Part shown: positions 54,430 through 64,000 of the stretch, one piece after another
How the letters are laid out: each line of letters starts with the position of its first letter
How positions within the stretch are numbered: the first letter of the stretch is position 1
NCBI RefSeq assembly: GCF_004341035.1
Contig: NZ_SLXK01000003.1
Location: 1 to 64,000, forward strand
Direction: 5' to 3'
Source of the DNA: Scopulibacillus darangshiensis
Lineage (GTDB): Bacteria > Bacillota > Bacilli > Bacillales > Sporolactobacillaceae
Length of the DNA: 64,000 nucleotides
Notes under the pieces: model-generated
What the model saw: only the letters and a program-made list of their open reading frames with translations
What the model was told of the DNA's origin: nothing
Database searches by the model: none
Position numbers and translations under genes: made by a program

Positions 54430-56322
54430 ATGGATGTAACAAAAATTAACAATCCCGATTTTTTGAAAAGGCTAAGTATGGATGAAATGGAAGGTTTGGC
54501 TAATGATATTCGGGAATTCCTAATCCAGCGGCTTTCAGAAACCGGCGGTCACTTGGGACCTAACTTGGGTGTCGTGGAATTAACTTTGGTTCTCCACAAG
54601 CTGTTCGACAGCCCAAAAGACAAACTGATCTGGGATGTCGGTCACCAAACCTATGTTCATAAAATATTAACAGGGCGCGGTAATCAATTTGGAAGTCTTC
54701 GTCAATATAAAGGTCTTTGCGGTTTCCCAAAAAGAAATGAAAGCGAACATGATGTTTGGGAAACAGGGCATAGCTCAACATCATTGTCCGCGGCAATGGG
54801 CATGGCAGCGGCGAGAGATATCCAGGGTAAGGACGCGGAGGTCGTCGCGGTAATCGGTGACGGCGCGTTAACTGGCGGTATGGCTTTAGAGGCATTAAAC
54901 CATATTGGCCATGAACAGAAAGATATGATTATTGTTTTAAATGATAATGAAATGTCAATTGCACCGAACGTCGGGGCTCTTCATAATATGTTGGGCCGGC
55001 TCCGCACGGCTGGAAAATACAAAAAGGTCAAAGATGATCTGGAATATTTAATGAAAAAAATCCCCGCTTTTGGCGGCAGAATAGCATCTGCTGCAGAACG
55101 TGTTAAAGACACTGTTAAATATATGCTCGTTTCAGGCATCTTTTTTGAAGAACTTGGTATTACCTATTTGGGGCCAGTTGATGGGCATAATATGAATGAT
55201 TTAATTGAGAACCTTAATTATGCTAAGAAAACGAAAGGGCCCGTCTTAGTCCATGTCTTGACACAAAAGGGCAAGGGTTTCAAACCTGCGGAATCGGATA
55301 ATATTGGGACATGGCACGGACCTGGTCCATATAAAATTGAATCCGGGGACTTCATTAAGCCGGTAGATGCCCCTCCGGCTTACAGCAAGGTTGCGAGTGA
55401 AGCATTGCGGGCTGTAGCCAGAAATGATGACCGGGTCGTTGTCATTACTCCGGCAATGGTCGTGGGTTCAAAGCTTGTGGCATTCCAAAAAGAATTTCCG
55501 GATCGCTTATTCGATGTCGGCATTGCCGAGCAGCATGCGGCTACTATGTCAGCCGGCTTAGCGACACAGGGAATGAAGCCTGTCTTATCCATCTATTCCA
55601 CCTTTATGCAGCGAGCATATGATCAGATCGTTCATGACATTTGCCGGCAAAATCTTAATGTCGTTTTTGCGGTTGATCGGGCAGGCCTTGTTGGTGCTGA
55701 CGGTGAAACACATCAAGGTGTCTTCGACGTTGCATTTATGCGGAGTTTGCCAAATATGACCATCATGATGGGCAAAGATGAGAATGAGCTGCAACACATG
55801 GTTTACACGGCATTAAAATATGATAAGGGTCCTATTGCCGTAAGGTATCCTCGCGGTAATGGCCTTGGGGTTGAAATGGCTGATGAACTACAAGAGATCC
55901 CGATTGGGTCTTGGGAAGTGTTAAAAGAAGGAAAAGACATCGCAATTCTTTCCTTTGGCCCAATGCTGCAAACCGCATTGGATGCCGCCAAACGTCTGCA
56001 GACGGATGGGGTCTCAGCATCAGTTATTAATGCCAGATTCATCAAACCTCTAGACAGTGGGATGCTGCGGAAGCTTGCTAACATGAACATGCCGATTCTT
56101 ACTGTTGAAGAAAGTACGCTTGAAGGCGGATTTGGAAGCGCGGTGCTTGAATTTTTCCATGAACAGGGGTTTCACGATATGATCGTAGACCGAATGGGGA
56201 TTCCAGATCGATTCATAGAACACGGCAGTGTGAAGGATTTGTTAAAAGAAATCGGATTAACAGCAGGGAATATCGCACATCATGCGAAGCTGCTGCTTCC
56301 CAAGCATCGGCAAAGGGCATAG
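54430..56322 (+). CDS. dxs: 1-deoxy-D-xylulose-5-phosphate synthase
   Basis: First MEP-pathway enzyme, condensing pyruvate and glyceraldehyde-3-phosphate. 630 residues with the thiamine diphosphate motif [15 protein letters not shown] near residue 152, [12 protein letters not shown] near 76, and the transketolase central region [17 protein letters not shown] near 365. It overlaps the preceding regulon closely (15 bp after oapA). Confidence 0.97.
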   Translation: MDVTKINNPDFLKRLSMDEMEGLANDIREFLIQRLSETGGHLGPNLGVVELTLVLHKLFDSPKDKLIWDVGHQTYVHKILTGRGNQFGSLRQYKGLCGFPKRNESEHDVWETGHSSTSLSAAMGMAAARDIQGKDAEVVAVIGDGALTGGMALEALNHIGHEQKDMIIVLNDNEMSIAPNVGALHNMLGRLRTAGKYKKVKDDLEYLMKKIPAFGGRIASAAERVKDTVKYMLVSGIFFEELGITYLGPVDGHNMNDLIENLNYAKKTKGPVLVHVLTQKGKGFKPAESDNIGTWHGPGPYKIESGDFIKPVDAPPAYSKVASEALRAVARNDDRVVVITPAMVVGSKLVAFQKEFPDRLFDVGIAEQHAATMSAGLATQGMKPVLSIYSTFMQRAYDQIVHDICRQNLNVVFAVDRAGLVGADGETHQGVFDVAFMRSLPNMTIMMGKDENELQHMVYTALKYDKGPIAVRYPRGNGLGVEMADELQEIPIGSWEVLKEGKDIAILSFGPMLQTALDAAKRLQTDGVSASVINARFIKPLDSGMLRKLANMNMPILTVEESTLEGGFGSAVLEFFHEQGFHDMIVDRMGIPDRFIEHGSVKDLLKEIGLTAGNIAHHAKLLLPKHRQRA

Positions 56323-56323
56323 T

Positions 56324-57142
56324 ATGAAGGAACGTATCGATGTGTTGCTTGTAAAACAAGGTTTGTTTGAAACGAGAGAAAAGGCCAGGCGTGCAGTAAT
56401 GGCAGGGATCATTTATTCCGATCAACAGCGAATAGATAAGCCCGGCACCAAAATGGATACGGATGCGGCAATTGAAGTAAAGGGCAACTCTATGCCATAT
56501 GTCGGACGCGGTGGTTTGAAGCTTGAGAAAGCATTGGAGGTCTTCGATTTATCAGTCGATGGCAAGGTGATGCTTGATATCGGTGCATCAACAGGCGGTT
56601 TCACGGACTGTGCCCTGCAAAATGGAGCAAACAGTGTCTATGCCCTTGACGTCGGCTATAATCAGTTGGCTTGGAAGCTTCGCAATGATGAAAGAGTAAC
56701 CGTAATGGAGCGGACAAACTTCCGTTACTGTGTCCCCGAAGATTTTAGCCAGGGGTTGCCAGAGATCGCCACGATTGATGTATCGTTTATCTCACTGACC
56801 AAGATTCTCCCTGCACTCGCTGCCATTTTATGTGTTAATGGAGAGGCCATGACATTAATCAAACCACAGTTTGAAGCGGGGAAAGATGAAGTAGGCAGGA
56901 AAGGGATTGTCAGGGATCCAAAGGTTCATGAACATGTTGTTGAAGAAATTCTGACCTTTGCGGCTTCTCTTGGTTACGATGTCATGGATCTAAATTATTC
57001 TCCGATCACAGGCGGAGACGGAAATATCGAATTTCTTGCCCATCTCAAGTGGCGCGGGCATGGGCATCAAGGGAAGATGGCAAGTCAAAGGAAAATCAAC
57101 CAAGTCGTCCAAGCTGCTCATCACGAATTAAAAAAGGCGTAA
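56324..57142 (+). CDS. TlyA family rRNA (cytidine-2'-O)-methyltransferase/hemolysin-like, YqxC
   Basis: 272 residues: N-terminal S4 RNA-binding domain (ERIDVLLVKQGLFETREKARRAVMAG), then an FtsJ-like methyltransferase with LDIGASTGGFTDCALQ near residue 87 and a KPQFEAGKDEVG catalytic Lys region near 182. TlyA proteins 2'-O-methylate 16S/23S rRNA. ATG follows AAGGG by 6 nt, one base after the dxs stop. Confidence 0.92.
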   Translation: MKERIDVLLVKQGLFETREKARRAVMAGIIYSDQQRIDKPGTKMDTDAAIEVKGNSMPYVGRGGLKLEKALEVFDLSVDGKVMLDIGASTGGFTDCALQNGANSVYALDVGYNQLAWKLRNDERVTVMERTNFRYCVPEDFSQGLPEIATIDVSFISLTKILPALAAILCVNGEAMTLIKPQFEAGKDEVGRKGIVRDPKVHEHVVEEILTFAASLGYDVMDLNYSPITGGDGNIEFLAHLKWRGHGHQGKMASQRKINQVVQAAHHELKKA

Positions 57143-57146
57143 TTTG

Positions 57147-57176
57147 AAGAAGAAGCATTTATGTTTCTTCTTTTTT
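57147..57176 (+). terminator. Terminator after tlyA
   Basis: AAGAAGAAGC pairs with GTTTCTTCTT around ATTTAT, followed by T-run. ahrC/argR, which stands here in B. subtilis, is absent. Confidence 0.65.
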
Positions 57177-57216
57177 AAACATAAGAAGAACCGGGGGAAA
57201 GGAGCCTCTTGTTTCA

Positions 57217-58920
57217 ATGTTATTGGAGCTACGCGTAGAAAACTTTGCGATAATTGAAAAACTGACTATACCATTTGAACAGGGATTAACTGTTTTTACA
57301 GGAGAGACCGGGGCCGGTAAATCAATTATCATTGATGCCATCGGCCTGCTTGTCGGTGGCAGGGGATCAGCCGAATATGTGCGTCATGGGGCAAAAAAGG
57401 CTGAAATTGAAGCATTGTTCGACATTCAATCCAATCATCTGGTTGCCCAGATCCTGTGTGACCTCGGTATTGAGCATGAGGATGACATGCTGATTCTAAG
57501 ACGACAAATTTATGATAGCGGCAAAAGTATCTGCCGTATTAATGGCAAGCTTGTGACGCTAACTAATCTCAGGGAAGTCGGACAGCGGCTTATTGATATT
57601 CACGGACAGCATGAACACCAAGAGTTAATGCACACTGATAAACATATGGCGCTGCTTGATCGATTTGGCGGACAAGCTCTGCTAAAGCTTAAAAAGGATT
57701 TTCGAACAGCGTATGGTCAAGCAAATGATATTTATACCAAAATGAAAAGGTTCAGTCAAAACGAACAGCAAATCGCTCAACGAATCGATCTTTTGAAATA
57801 TCAAATAAAGGAAATTAAAGATGCTGATTTAGAACCTGGTGAAGAGGCATCACTTCTTGAAGAACGGCGCCGTTTGAACAATTATGAAAAAATATATCAG
57901 GCCTTGCACATTAGCTATGAAGCGCTCAATGGTGAAAGCAATGGTCTCGATTATATCAGGCAGGCAGTGAATCAGCTCGAATCCGTGCAAGATCTTGATC
58001 AAGATCTGCAAAAATTGTCTGAGGCGATCTCTGGCAGTTTTTACATTTTGGAGGAAAATGCCTTTGGCTTAAGGGAGCAGCTTGAGCAATTAGAGTTCAA
58101 CCCTGAGAGGTTGAATGACATAGAGTCAAGGCTGAACGATATCTCCAAGTTAAAAAGGAAGTACGGTCAGACCATTTCCGAAATCCTTGATTATTTAAGC
58201 GGGATTGAAATGGAATATGCAGAGCTTTCAGATCGCGATCAAAAGATAGATGATCTTGAAAAATCTTTAAAAGCCGTGGTCTTTACATTAAAAGAAAAAG
58301 GCGAAGCATTATCGGTCAAACGTTATGCCGTTGCGGAGAATCTTCAAAGGGAAATTAACGCTGAGCTAAAGGATTTATATATGGAGAAATCTGTATATAA
58401 AGTACATATACAGTCGTCGCAGAAGTTAGAGTCCTTCCAATCCTTTAAGCCGGACGGCATAGACACGGCCCAATTTATGATATCAACTAACCCCGGTGAA
58501 CCTTTAAAACCTTTAGCAAAAATTGCTTCGGGTGGTGAGATGTCACGGATTATGCTTGCGATAAAATCTAACTTTAAATCATTAATCGGTCTGACATCCA
58601 TCATCTTTGATGAAGTTGACACGGGTGTAAGCGGCCGGGTTGCTCAAGCAATGGCGGAAAAGATTCATCAGCTGTCAGATGCTTCGCAGGTTTTTTGCAT
58701 TACACATTTACCGCAGGTTGCCGCGATGGCTGACCAACATCTTTATATATCCAAAAGGATAAAGAACAAACGGACTCAGACAAACGTTCAGGCACTTAAT
58801 AATGAAGAACAGGCCAAGGAAATTGGCCGGATGATCTCCGGTGCGGAGATGACAGACCTTACCAAGAAGCATGCTAAAGAATTACTTCATTTAGCCAAGG
58901 AAATAAAAGCTTCTTTATGA
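57217..58920 (+). CDS. recN: DNA repair protein RecN
   Basis: 567 residues, SMC-like ATPase acting early at double-strand breaks. Walker A TGETGAGKSIIIDAI near residue 29, long coiled-coil middle, signature ASGGEMSRIMLAI near 432 and Walker B SIIFDEVDTGVSG near 462. AAAGGAG stands about 12 nt before the ATG, slightly far. Confidence 0.96.
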   Translation: MLLELRVENFAIIEKLTIPFEQGLTVFTGETGAGKSIIIDAIGLLVGGRGSAEYVRHGAKKAEIEALFDIQSNHLVAQILCDLGIEHEDDMLILRRQIYDSGKSICRINGKLVTLTNLREVGQRLIDIHGQHEHQELMHTDKHMALLDRFGGQALLKLKKDFRTAYGQANDIYTKMKRFSQNEQQIAQRIDLLKYQIKEIKDADLEPGEEASLLEERRRLNNYEKIYQALHISYEALNGESNGLDYIRQAVNQLESVQDLDQDLQKLSEAISGSFYILEENAFGLREQLEQLEFNPERLNDIESRLNDISKLKRKYGQTISEILDYLSGIEMEYAELSDRDQKIDDLEKSLKAVVFTLKEKGEALSVKRYAVAENLQREINAELKDLYMEKSVYKVHIQSSQKLESFQSFKPDGIDTAQFMISTNPGEPLKPLAKIASGGEMSRIMLAIKSNFKSLIGLTSIIFDEVDTGVSGRVAQAMAEKIHQLSDASQVFCITHLPQVAAMADQHLYISKRIKNKRTQTNVQALNNEEQAKEIGRMISGAEMTDLTKKHAKELLHLAKEIKASL

Positions 58921-58922
58921 AC

Positions 58923-58951
58923 TGCTATCCAAATTAGGGTAGCATTTTCTT
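58923..58951 (+). terminator. Terminator of recN
   Basis: TGCTATCC pairs with GGGTAGCA around AAATTA, then TTTTCTT. Confidence 0.8.
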
Positions 58952-59084
58952 CGTCTTCAGTTATAATTATTCCCGCCAAAGGCAACCTTATAAATGCAGC
59001 ACAATTTCTTTTGTTTCTGCGAAAAATGTACAATATCACTTGTTTTATATAAGGGGTGTGGGTTAGGACGAGGAGAGTGAACGA

Positions 59085-60377
59085 ATGAGGAAGCGGGATT
59101 TTTTTAGACGGGTGACCGGTTTAATTCTACTTGTTTTATTGGTAGCATTAGGATTTTTTCAACCGGTTAGAGATTATTTAAGCATTCCGGATCAAATCAC
59201 TTTGTTTGAAAATGAAACATCAGCATTTTCCGCACATTTACCGGCGTTGTCACATTTTTCACTACAAAATGAGACAGTGGCGTCATCTGCCGATGGGAAA
59301 CATCTAAAAGGACAACAGACAGGTCACACTGATATGATGGTATTAATGGGGAACATGCCCGCTAAGAAGGTGGATGTTAGAGTGTTACCAGACCTTCGTT
59401 TGATACCGGGCGGGGAATCAATCGGTGTTAAGCTTAACACTAAAGGTGTTCTTGTCGTTGGGTACCATCTTGTGGATGCTGCTAATGGTGAAAAATCACC
59501 CGGCGAGAAAGCTGGAATACAAGTCGGTGATATTATAACCAAAATTAATAATAAAAAAATTGAAAGCATGTCAGATGTTAAAGAAGTGATCAGAGATTCC
59601 GGTGACTCCGGTGACCCGTTAAAGTTAAGCATTGTAAGGCATAAGAAGCATATTCAAAAAGAACTGGCACCAATAAAGGATAAGAATGACAATAAGTATC
59701 GAATCGGTCTATATATCCGTGATACTGCAGCAGGCATCGGGACATTAACCTTCTATGAACCAAAATCGGGGAAATATGGTGCGCTTGGTCACGTGATATC
59801 AGATGTTGACACAAAACAACCGATTGTTGTTAATGACGGGGAAATTGTTCGTTCGACAGTGTCATCAATTGATCGTGGACAAGATGGCCACCCTGGTGAA
59901 AAAATCGCGTCTTTCCCAGCTGATGAAAAAGCAATTGGGGATATAACCAAGAATACGCCATTTGGCATTTTTGGACGGCTAAATACAGATATCGATAACG
60001 GCTTAATGGATAAAGGGCTGCCTATTGCCTTATCGAATGAAGTGAAGGAAGGCCCCGCAAAAATACTGACAGTTGTAGGTGGAAGCAAGGTTGAAGCCTT
60101 TGACATAAAGGTATTAAGTTCGGTACCTCAGAAATTCCCCGCAACAAAGGGCCTTGTCATCAAGGTGACTGATCCGAAACTTTTGAAGTCTACGGGAGGC
60201 ATTGTCCAGGGTATGAGCGGGTCGCCTATCATACAGGACGGAAAAATAATCGGAGCAGTGACCCATGTCTTTGTTAATGATCCGACATCAGGTTACGGTG
60301 TTCATATTGAATGGATGCTTGAGGAAGCAGGAATAAATATTTATCAAGGTGACCACGAAAGGAAGGCAGTGAGCTAG
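59085..60377 (+). CDS. spoIVB: SpoIVB serine peptidase (S55)
   Basis: 430 residues. Made in the forespore and secreted between the membranes, where it cleaves SpoIVFA and so turns on sigma-K processing. One N-terminal anchor helix (about 12-28), a PDZ domain (about 120-200, with [11 protein letters not shown]) and the protease domain with catalytic His in GALGHVISD near 236 and Ser in GMSGSPI near 379. GAGGAG lies upstream. Followed by spo0A. Confidence 0.96.
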   Translation: MRKRDFFRRVTGLILLVLLVALGFFQPVRDYLSIPDQITLFENETSAFSAHLPALSHFSLQNETVASSADGKHLKGQQTGHTDMMVLMGNMPAKKVDVRVLPDLRLIPGGESIGVKLNTKGVLVVGYHLVDAANGEKSPGEKAGIQVGDIITKINNKKIESMSDVKEVIRDSGDSGDPLKLSIVRHKKHIQKELAPIKDKNDNKYRIGLYIRDTAAGIGTLTFYEPKSGKYGALGHVISDVDTKQPIVVNDGEIVRSTVSSIDRGQDGHPGEKIASFPADEKAIGDITKNTPFGIFGRLNTDIDNGLMDKGLPIALSNEVKEGPAKILTVVGGSKVEAFDIKVLSSVPQKFPATKGLVIKVTDPKLLKSTGGIVQGMSGSPIIQDGKIIGAVTHVFVNDPTSGYGVHIEWMLEEAGINIYQGDHERKAVS

Positions 60378-60407
60378 GAGTAAAGCTCCTCCTTTCTCCT
60401 ACATATA

Positions 60408-60414
60408 TTCGACA
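60408..60414. promoter_or_regulatory. 0A box (inverted) upstream of spo0A
   Basis: TTCGACA is the reverse complement of the Spo0A box TGTCGAA, in the 205-bp spoIVB-spo0A gap. Confidence 0.55.
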
Positions 60415-60535
60415 AAAAGAAACAAAATCTATGGTGAATCATATCGTATTCGCTCGAAAAATCGAGGAAATGGAAGGAATACAGAGAAAGAAATAATTAA
60501 TCTTAAAGAAAATTATAGAGGGATACACTTATGGT

Positions 60536-60542
60536 TGTCGAA
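60536..60542 (+). promoter_or_regulatory. 0A box close to the spo0A start
   Basis: Exact TGTCGAA, 41 bp before the start codon. A sigma-H-like GAGGAAAT lies at 60464-60471, but its -10 partner is unclear. Confidence 0.55.
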
Positions 60543-60582
60543 GTCAGTATATGTGGAATTTTGAACAAGAGGAGGAAGGGTT

Positions 60583-61371
60583 TTGGAAAAAATTAGAGTA
60601 TGTTTGACAGATGACAACCAAGAACTTATTAAACTGATAGGGCAGTACCTTGAGCATCAAGAGGATATTGAAGTCGTTGGCACAGCGCATAATGGTGAGG
60701 AATGTCTGACAGTTATTAAAGAAGTCGAACCGGATGTCCTGGTTTTAGATATTATTATGCCGCATTTAGATGGGCTTGGTGTTTTGGAACAATTAAGAGT
60801 GGATGACAGCATGCCTCAGCCAAATGTTATTATGCTGACAGCGTTCGGTCAGGAGGATGTGACCAAAAAAGCAGTTGATCTAGGGGCCTCATACTTTATT
60901 CTTAAACCGTTTGATATGGACAATTTAGTAAATAATATTCGTCAAGTTGCCGGCAGACAAAAAACGGTTGTTCCTTCTTCCAAACGAAATAATGCAGTGA
61001 TAACGAACAAGAAACCGCAAAATCTAGATGCCAGTATTACGAGCATTATACATGAAATCGGTGTCCCTGCACATATTAAGGGCTATATGTACCTTAGGGA
61101 AGCCATTTCTATGGTGTATAACGATATCGAATTGCTTGGCTGCATAACAAAAGTTCTTTATCCCGATATTGCCAAGAAATATAAGACGACCTCCAGCAGG
61201 GTTGAAAGGGCGATTCGCCATGCCATTGAAGTTGCCTGGAGCCGCGGCAACATCGAATCAATTTCATCTCTCTTCGGTTATACGGTTTCAATGACCAAAG
61301 CGAAACCTACTAACTCAGAGTTCATTGCGATGGTCGCTGATAAATTGAGGATTGAACATAAGGCCGGTTGA
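60583..61371 (+). CDS. spo0A: Sporulation master response regulator Spo0A
   Basis: 262 residues. Receiver domain with acidic pocket D10-D11, phosphoryl-accepting D56 (VLDIIMP), and Lys in ILKPFDMDN near 106; a hinge of about 20 residues; C-terminal DNA-binding domain with the recognition region [18 protein letters not shown] and SSLFGYTV. Phosphorelay target that starts sporulation. TTG start 7 nt after GGAGGAAGGG. Confidence 0.97.
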   Translation: MEKIRVCLTDDNQELIKLIGQYLEHQEDIEVVGTAHNGEECLTVIKEVEPDVLVLDIIMPHLDGLGVLEQLRVDDSMPQPNVIMLTAFGQEDVTKKAVDLGASYFILKPFDMDNLVNNIRQVAGRQKTVVPSSKRNNAVITNKKPQNLDASITSIIHEIGVPAHIKGYMYLREAISMVYNDIELLGCITKVLYPDIAKKYKTTSSRVERAIRHAIEVAWSRGNIESISSLFGYTVSMTKAKPTNSEFIAMVADKLRIEHKAG

Positions 61372-61395
61372 AAGTGAAAGCAGCTCCACTAATAG

Positions 61396-61446
61396 AACAC
61401 CTCCGAAAAGTGGTTATTAATCATTTTTCGGAGGTGTTTTTTTGGG
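61396..61446 (+). terminator. Terminator of spo0A
   Basis: AACACCTCCGAAAA pairs with TTTTCGGAGGTGTT, followed by a T-run. Confidence 0.9.
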
Positions 61447-61773
61447 GTTTGTTTACAAATTTTGTATAGGACGTTAATACCATACAGTAACAGGGTACAA
61501 AGTCCGCCCTTTTTCGATTTTTTTCTTAATAATATGAGTTTAGCCACAAAAAGGCTAAATGGAAGAGTCATGCGTTATTCCCATTTTTCGAAATAATTAG
61601 AAAAATAACTGGAAATTATTATTATTTCGTTTATTATAAATACTGACAACAAGAATGTAACAAAAATGACATATTTAAAGGAGGGTTAAGGAAATTTTGT
61701 GTTCTAACATCAGGTACAGTCTTCCGGTCAGCACTGTCACACATGCCAAACCAATTTGAAGGGAGAATGGTGA
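61447..61773. other. Intergenic leader of the subtilase gene
   Basis: AT-rich, no recognised promoter. It contains AAAGGAGGG (61678-61686) and a 20-codon frame from TTG 61697 to TGA 61757-61759, ending one base before the subtilase ribosome site: a possible leader peptide (weak). Confidence 0.35.
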
Positions 61774-64000
61774 GTGTTGGTTAAAAGACAAGATGTCACC
61801 CGGTTGCTAAGCCTATTGTTATGTCTCATGCTGCTGATGCCGACTTTTGCTTATAAAACAGCGGGGGCCGAATCAGGGACGAACAACCATTCAGTTTCCA
61901 TGCTGGATGCTGCTAAGGTTCAGTCTAAGAACAAAATAAGCAAGAGGCTTCTTGAACGCTACAAAAAAGATGATGTTGTTACGTTTCTTGTGAAATTCAG
62001 AGACCAAGTCGATACGAAGAAGGTTGCGGGCGCCGCGGCATCCAAAGCAAAGAAGTCTAAGGCCACAGCTTACAAACTTGAGCTGATGAAACGTTCAGCA
62101 ATTGTTTCCTCACTTCGAGCAAAGGCCAATGAAACCCAGCATGATGTCAAATCATATTTGACCAAGCAAAAAAAGAAAGGTGAGGTTAAATCCTTCCACT
62201 CTTATTACATTGTTAATGGAATGGCTGTTACAGCGACAAAACAAACAGCAGAAAGACTTGCCACATTCCCGGAAATCGAAAAAGTCCTTCCTAATGAAAC
62301 CAGACAGCTTGATCCAATCAAGAAGAAACAAGTTAAAGCCAAAAAGTCAAAGGCTAATTCTCAGACATCCTCAATTGAATGGAATATTGAAAAAGTGGGA
62401 GCACCTGAAGTGTGGGATATGGGCATTGATGGATCCGGCACGGTCGTTGCCAATATTGATACCGGTGTGCAATGGAACCATCCCGCACTTAAGGAAAAAT
62501 ATCGTGGTTACGACGCAGCAAGTAACACTGTGGACCATGAATTTAACTGGTTTGATGCCACAGCGGGACAGTCAGCCCCTTATGATGATCAAGGCCACGG
62601 CACACATACCATGGGTACGATGGTCGGATCTGACGGTGACAATCACATCGGTGTTGCTCCTGGTGCTAAATGGATCGCGGTTAAGGCCTTTACAGCAGCT
62701 GGCGGGACGGATGCCGATTTGCTTGCCGCGGGGGAATGGATCCTGGCACCAAAAGATGCTGAGGGTAACCCGCACCCGGAAATGGCTCCCGATGTTGTTA
62801 ATAACTCATGGGGCGGGGGACCGGGGCTAGATGAATGGTACCGGCCGATGGTGCAAAACTGGAGAGCGGCAGGTATTTTCCCGGAATTTTCGGCGGGTAA
62901 CACAACGTTAACAAATCCCGGCGGTCCCGGTTCGGTAGCAAACCCGGGCAACTATCCGGAAAGCTTTACTACTGGTGCAACAGATATTAATGATCAGCTT
63001 GCAGGCTTTTCACTTCAGGGACCGTCTCCTTATGATGAAATCAAGCCCGATGTGTCAGCACCAGGCGTAAACATTCGCTCATCAGTACCGGGAAGTCAGT
63101 ATGAAGGCGGATGGAATGGAACATCAATGGCCGGACCCCATGTTGCAGCGGCGGCAGCACTGCTTCTTCAAGCAGATTCATCCTTAACAGTGGACGACAT
63201 TGAACAAATCTTAATGGATACTGCAGTCCCATTAACAGATGAAGAGTTTCCCGAATCGCCGAACAATGGCTACGGTTACGGACGAATTGACGTCTACAAT
63301 GCTGTTCAAGCTGTTGCTGACGGTTTGGGAACAGTTCAAGGTCAAGTCACAAAAGATGGTGAAGATCTGGAGGCGCCGGTCTACCAGCATGATGGTCCAA
63401 ATGAGGCATATGCCGGTGCCGCTATACCGCTCGACATCAGTGTGCAGGATAATGTCAGCATTACTAAAGTAGAACTGCAATATCGTGTGCAAGGTGCAAG
63501 CGAATGGCAGACGGTTGAAGCTGAAAAAACAAGTGGTGATTATCGCAATGCTGTCTACCAAGCCGTCATACCCGGTGATGTTGTCGCCGAACCGGCTATG
63601 GAGTATAAGTGGACCATTACAGATTATGGCCAAAATAATGTAACAAGCGATCAATATGATGTCACCATTCATCCAGCTTTGACGAATGGCTACCAGCAGG
63701 ATTTTGAAGCAAATCCAATTGGCTGGCTATCCTACGGTGACAATAATACATGGGAATGGGGCAAGCCGACATCTGGACCGGCCGCAGCAGCGTCTGGTGA
63801 AAAAGTCTATGCCACAAACCTTGATCGCGACTATGAAAATAACAGTAATATGACACTCATGATGCCACCCGTTGCTGTACCTGAAGCCGGGAACATGTTC
63901 TTACAGTTCAAACAATGGTACAACATTGAAAACAATTATGATTACGGTCATGTGTTTGTATCAACGGATCAGCAAAACTGGGAGCAGCTGGCTGAATTCA
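61774..64000 (+). CDS. Bacillopeptidase F-like secreted subtilase (S8), 3' truncated by window edge
   Basis: 742 codons are visible and the frame is still open. Signal peptide in residues 1-33 (LLSLLLCLMLLMPTFAYKTAGA), a Lys-rich propeptide of inhibitor I9 type (to about 190), then the subtilisin domain with D229 (NIDTGV), H275 (GHGTHTMG) and S451 (GTSMAGPH). After about residue 520 come beta-sandwich domains as in Bpr. GTG start with GGGAG 8 nt upstream; a stop codon directly precedes it. It makes an extracellular protease, probably processed at the propeptide. Confidence 0.93.
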   Translation, partial: MLVKRQDVTRLLSLLLCLMLLMPTFAYKTAGAESGTNNHSVSMLDAAKVQSKNKISKRLLERYKKDDVVTFLVKFRDQVDTKKVAGAAASKAKKSKATAYKLELMKRSAIVSSLRAKANETQHDVKSYLTKQKKKGEVKSFHSYYIVNGMAVTATKQTAERLATFPEIEKVLPNETRQLDPIKKKQVKAKKSKANSQTSSIEWNIEKVGAPEVWDMGIDGSGTVVANIDTGVQWNHPALKEKYRGYDAASNTVDHEFNWFDATAGQSAPYDDQGHGTHTMGTMVGSDGDNHIGVAPGAKWIAVKAFTAAGGTDADLLAAGEWILAPKDAEGNPHPEMAPDVVNNSWGGGPGLDEWYRPMVQNWRAAGIFPEFSAGNTTLTNPGGPGSVANPGNYPESFTTGATDINDQLAGFSLQGPSPYDEIKPDVSAPGVNIRSSVPGSQYEGGWNGTSMAGPHVAAAAALLLQADSSLTVDDIEQILMDTAVPLTDEEFPESPNNGYGYGRIDVYNAVQAVADGLGTVQGQVTKDGEDLEAPVYQHDGPNEAYAGAAIPLDISVQDNVSITKVELQYRVQGASEWQTVEAEKTSGDYRNAVYQAVIPGDVVAEPAMEYKWTITDYGQNNVTSDQYDVTIHPALTNGYQQDFEANPIGWLSYGDNNTWEWGKPTSGPAAAASGEKVYATNLDRDYENNSNMTLMMPPVAVPEAGNMFLQFKQWYNIENNYDYGHVFVSTDQQNWEQLAEF

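Noticed and set aside
62180-62830. 216-residue plus-strand frame
   Set aside because: Out-of-frame shadow of the subtilase gene, which shows all three catalytic motifs in its own frame.

Overview
The window is a chromosomal segment of a low-to-moderate GC, endospore-forming Bacillota (order Bacillales). It carries spoIIIAA-AH, spoIVB and spo0A, a complete comG competence operon, a tandem glycine riboswitch, and gene order that follows the Bacillus subtilis yqfY (ispG) to spo0A region over most of its length. It is not a close B. subtilis relative. Several neighbours of the subtilis order are missing here (pst, gluP/yqgQ, sinIR-tasA, lipM, papA, yqhV, ahrC). Its ribonucleotide reductase is the B12-dependent class II type, and it has an OLE RNA locus, a feature of anaerobic, alkaliphilic and other extremophilic Bacillota.

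Layout. 0-3 kb: ispG, a LysM protein, an NfeD protein and a short DUF1189 protein. 3.2-4.0 kb: six tRNA genes (Asn, Met, His, Ile2, Ser, fMet) preceded by a duplicated 5' piece of tRNA-Asn. 4.2-9.1 kb: sodA, the MFS gene yqgE and pbpA, with a palindromic repeat cluster between sodA and yqgE. 9.1-20.4 kb: small envelope genes, an orphan oligopeptide-binding lipoprotein, rpmGA, 5-formyl-THF cyclo-ligase, mobA, yqgO, an unrecognised membrane-anchored protein, nitroreductase, glucokinase, a LysM-M14 peptidase, yqgW, yqgX, a methyltransferase, yqgY and mgsR. 20.7-25.5 kb: comGABCDEFG, shikimate kinase and yqzE. 25.5-32.7 kb: yqhG/yqhH and the riboswitch-controlled glycine cleavage operon gcvT-gcvPA-gcvPB, then a rhodanese. 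33-41 kb: NrdR-box-controlled nrdJ, mntR, yqhO, yqhP, yqhQ, yqhR, aroQ and efp. 41.4-46.7 kb: the spoIIIA operon. 46.8-57.1 kb: accBC, yqhY, nusB, folD, xseAB, ispA, OLE RNA, oapA, dxs and tlyA. 57.2-61.4 kb: recN, spoIVB and spo0A. The window ends inside a secreted bacillopeptidase F-like subtilase that runs off the right edge.

The most striking element is the roughly 620-nt structured region between ispA and dxs (about 53130-53748) followed by a small four-helix membrane protein. Position, length, a closing terminal helix and the adjacent protein all match the OLE (ornate, large, extremophilic) RNA and its membrane partner OapA. Other items worth a second look are a MITE-like repeat family at five places, a probable ATT start codon for spoIIIAD, two NrdR boxes three helical turns apart before nrdJ, a sigma-B-like promoter before mgsR, a half-degenerate zinc ribbon in ribosomal protein L33, and hairpins that could mask ribosome binding sites. 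I saw no insertion sequence, prophage, CRISPR array or rRNA gene. All assignments rest on reading the sequence and remembered family features; no search was run.
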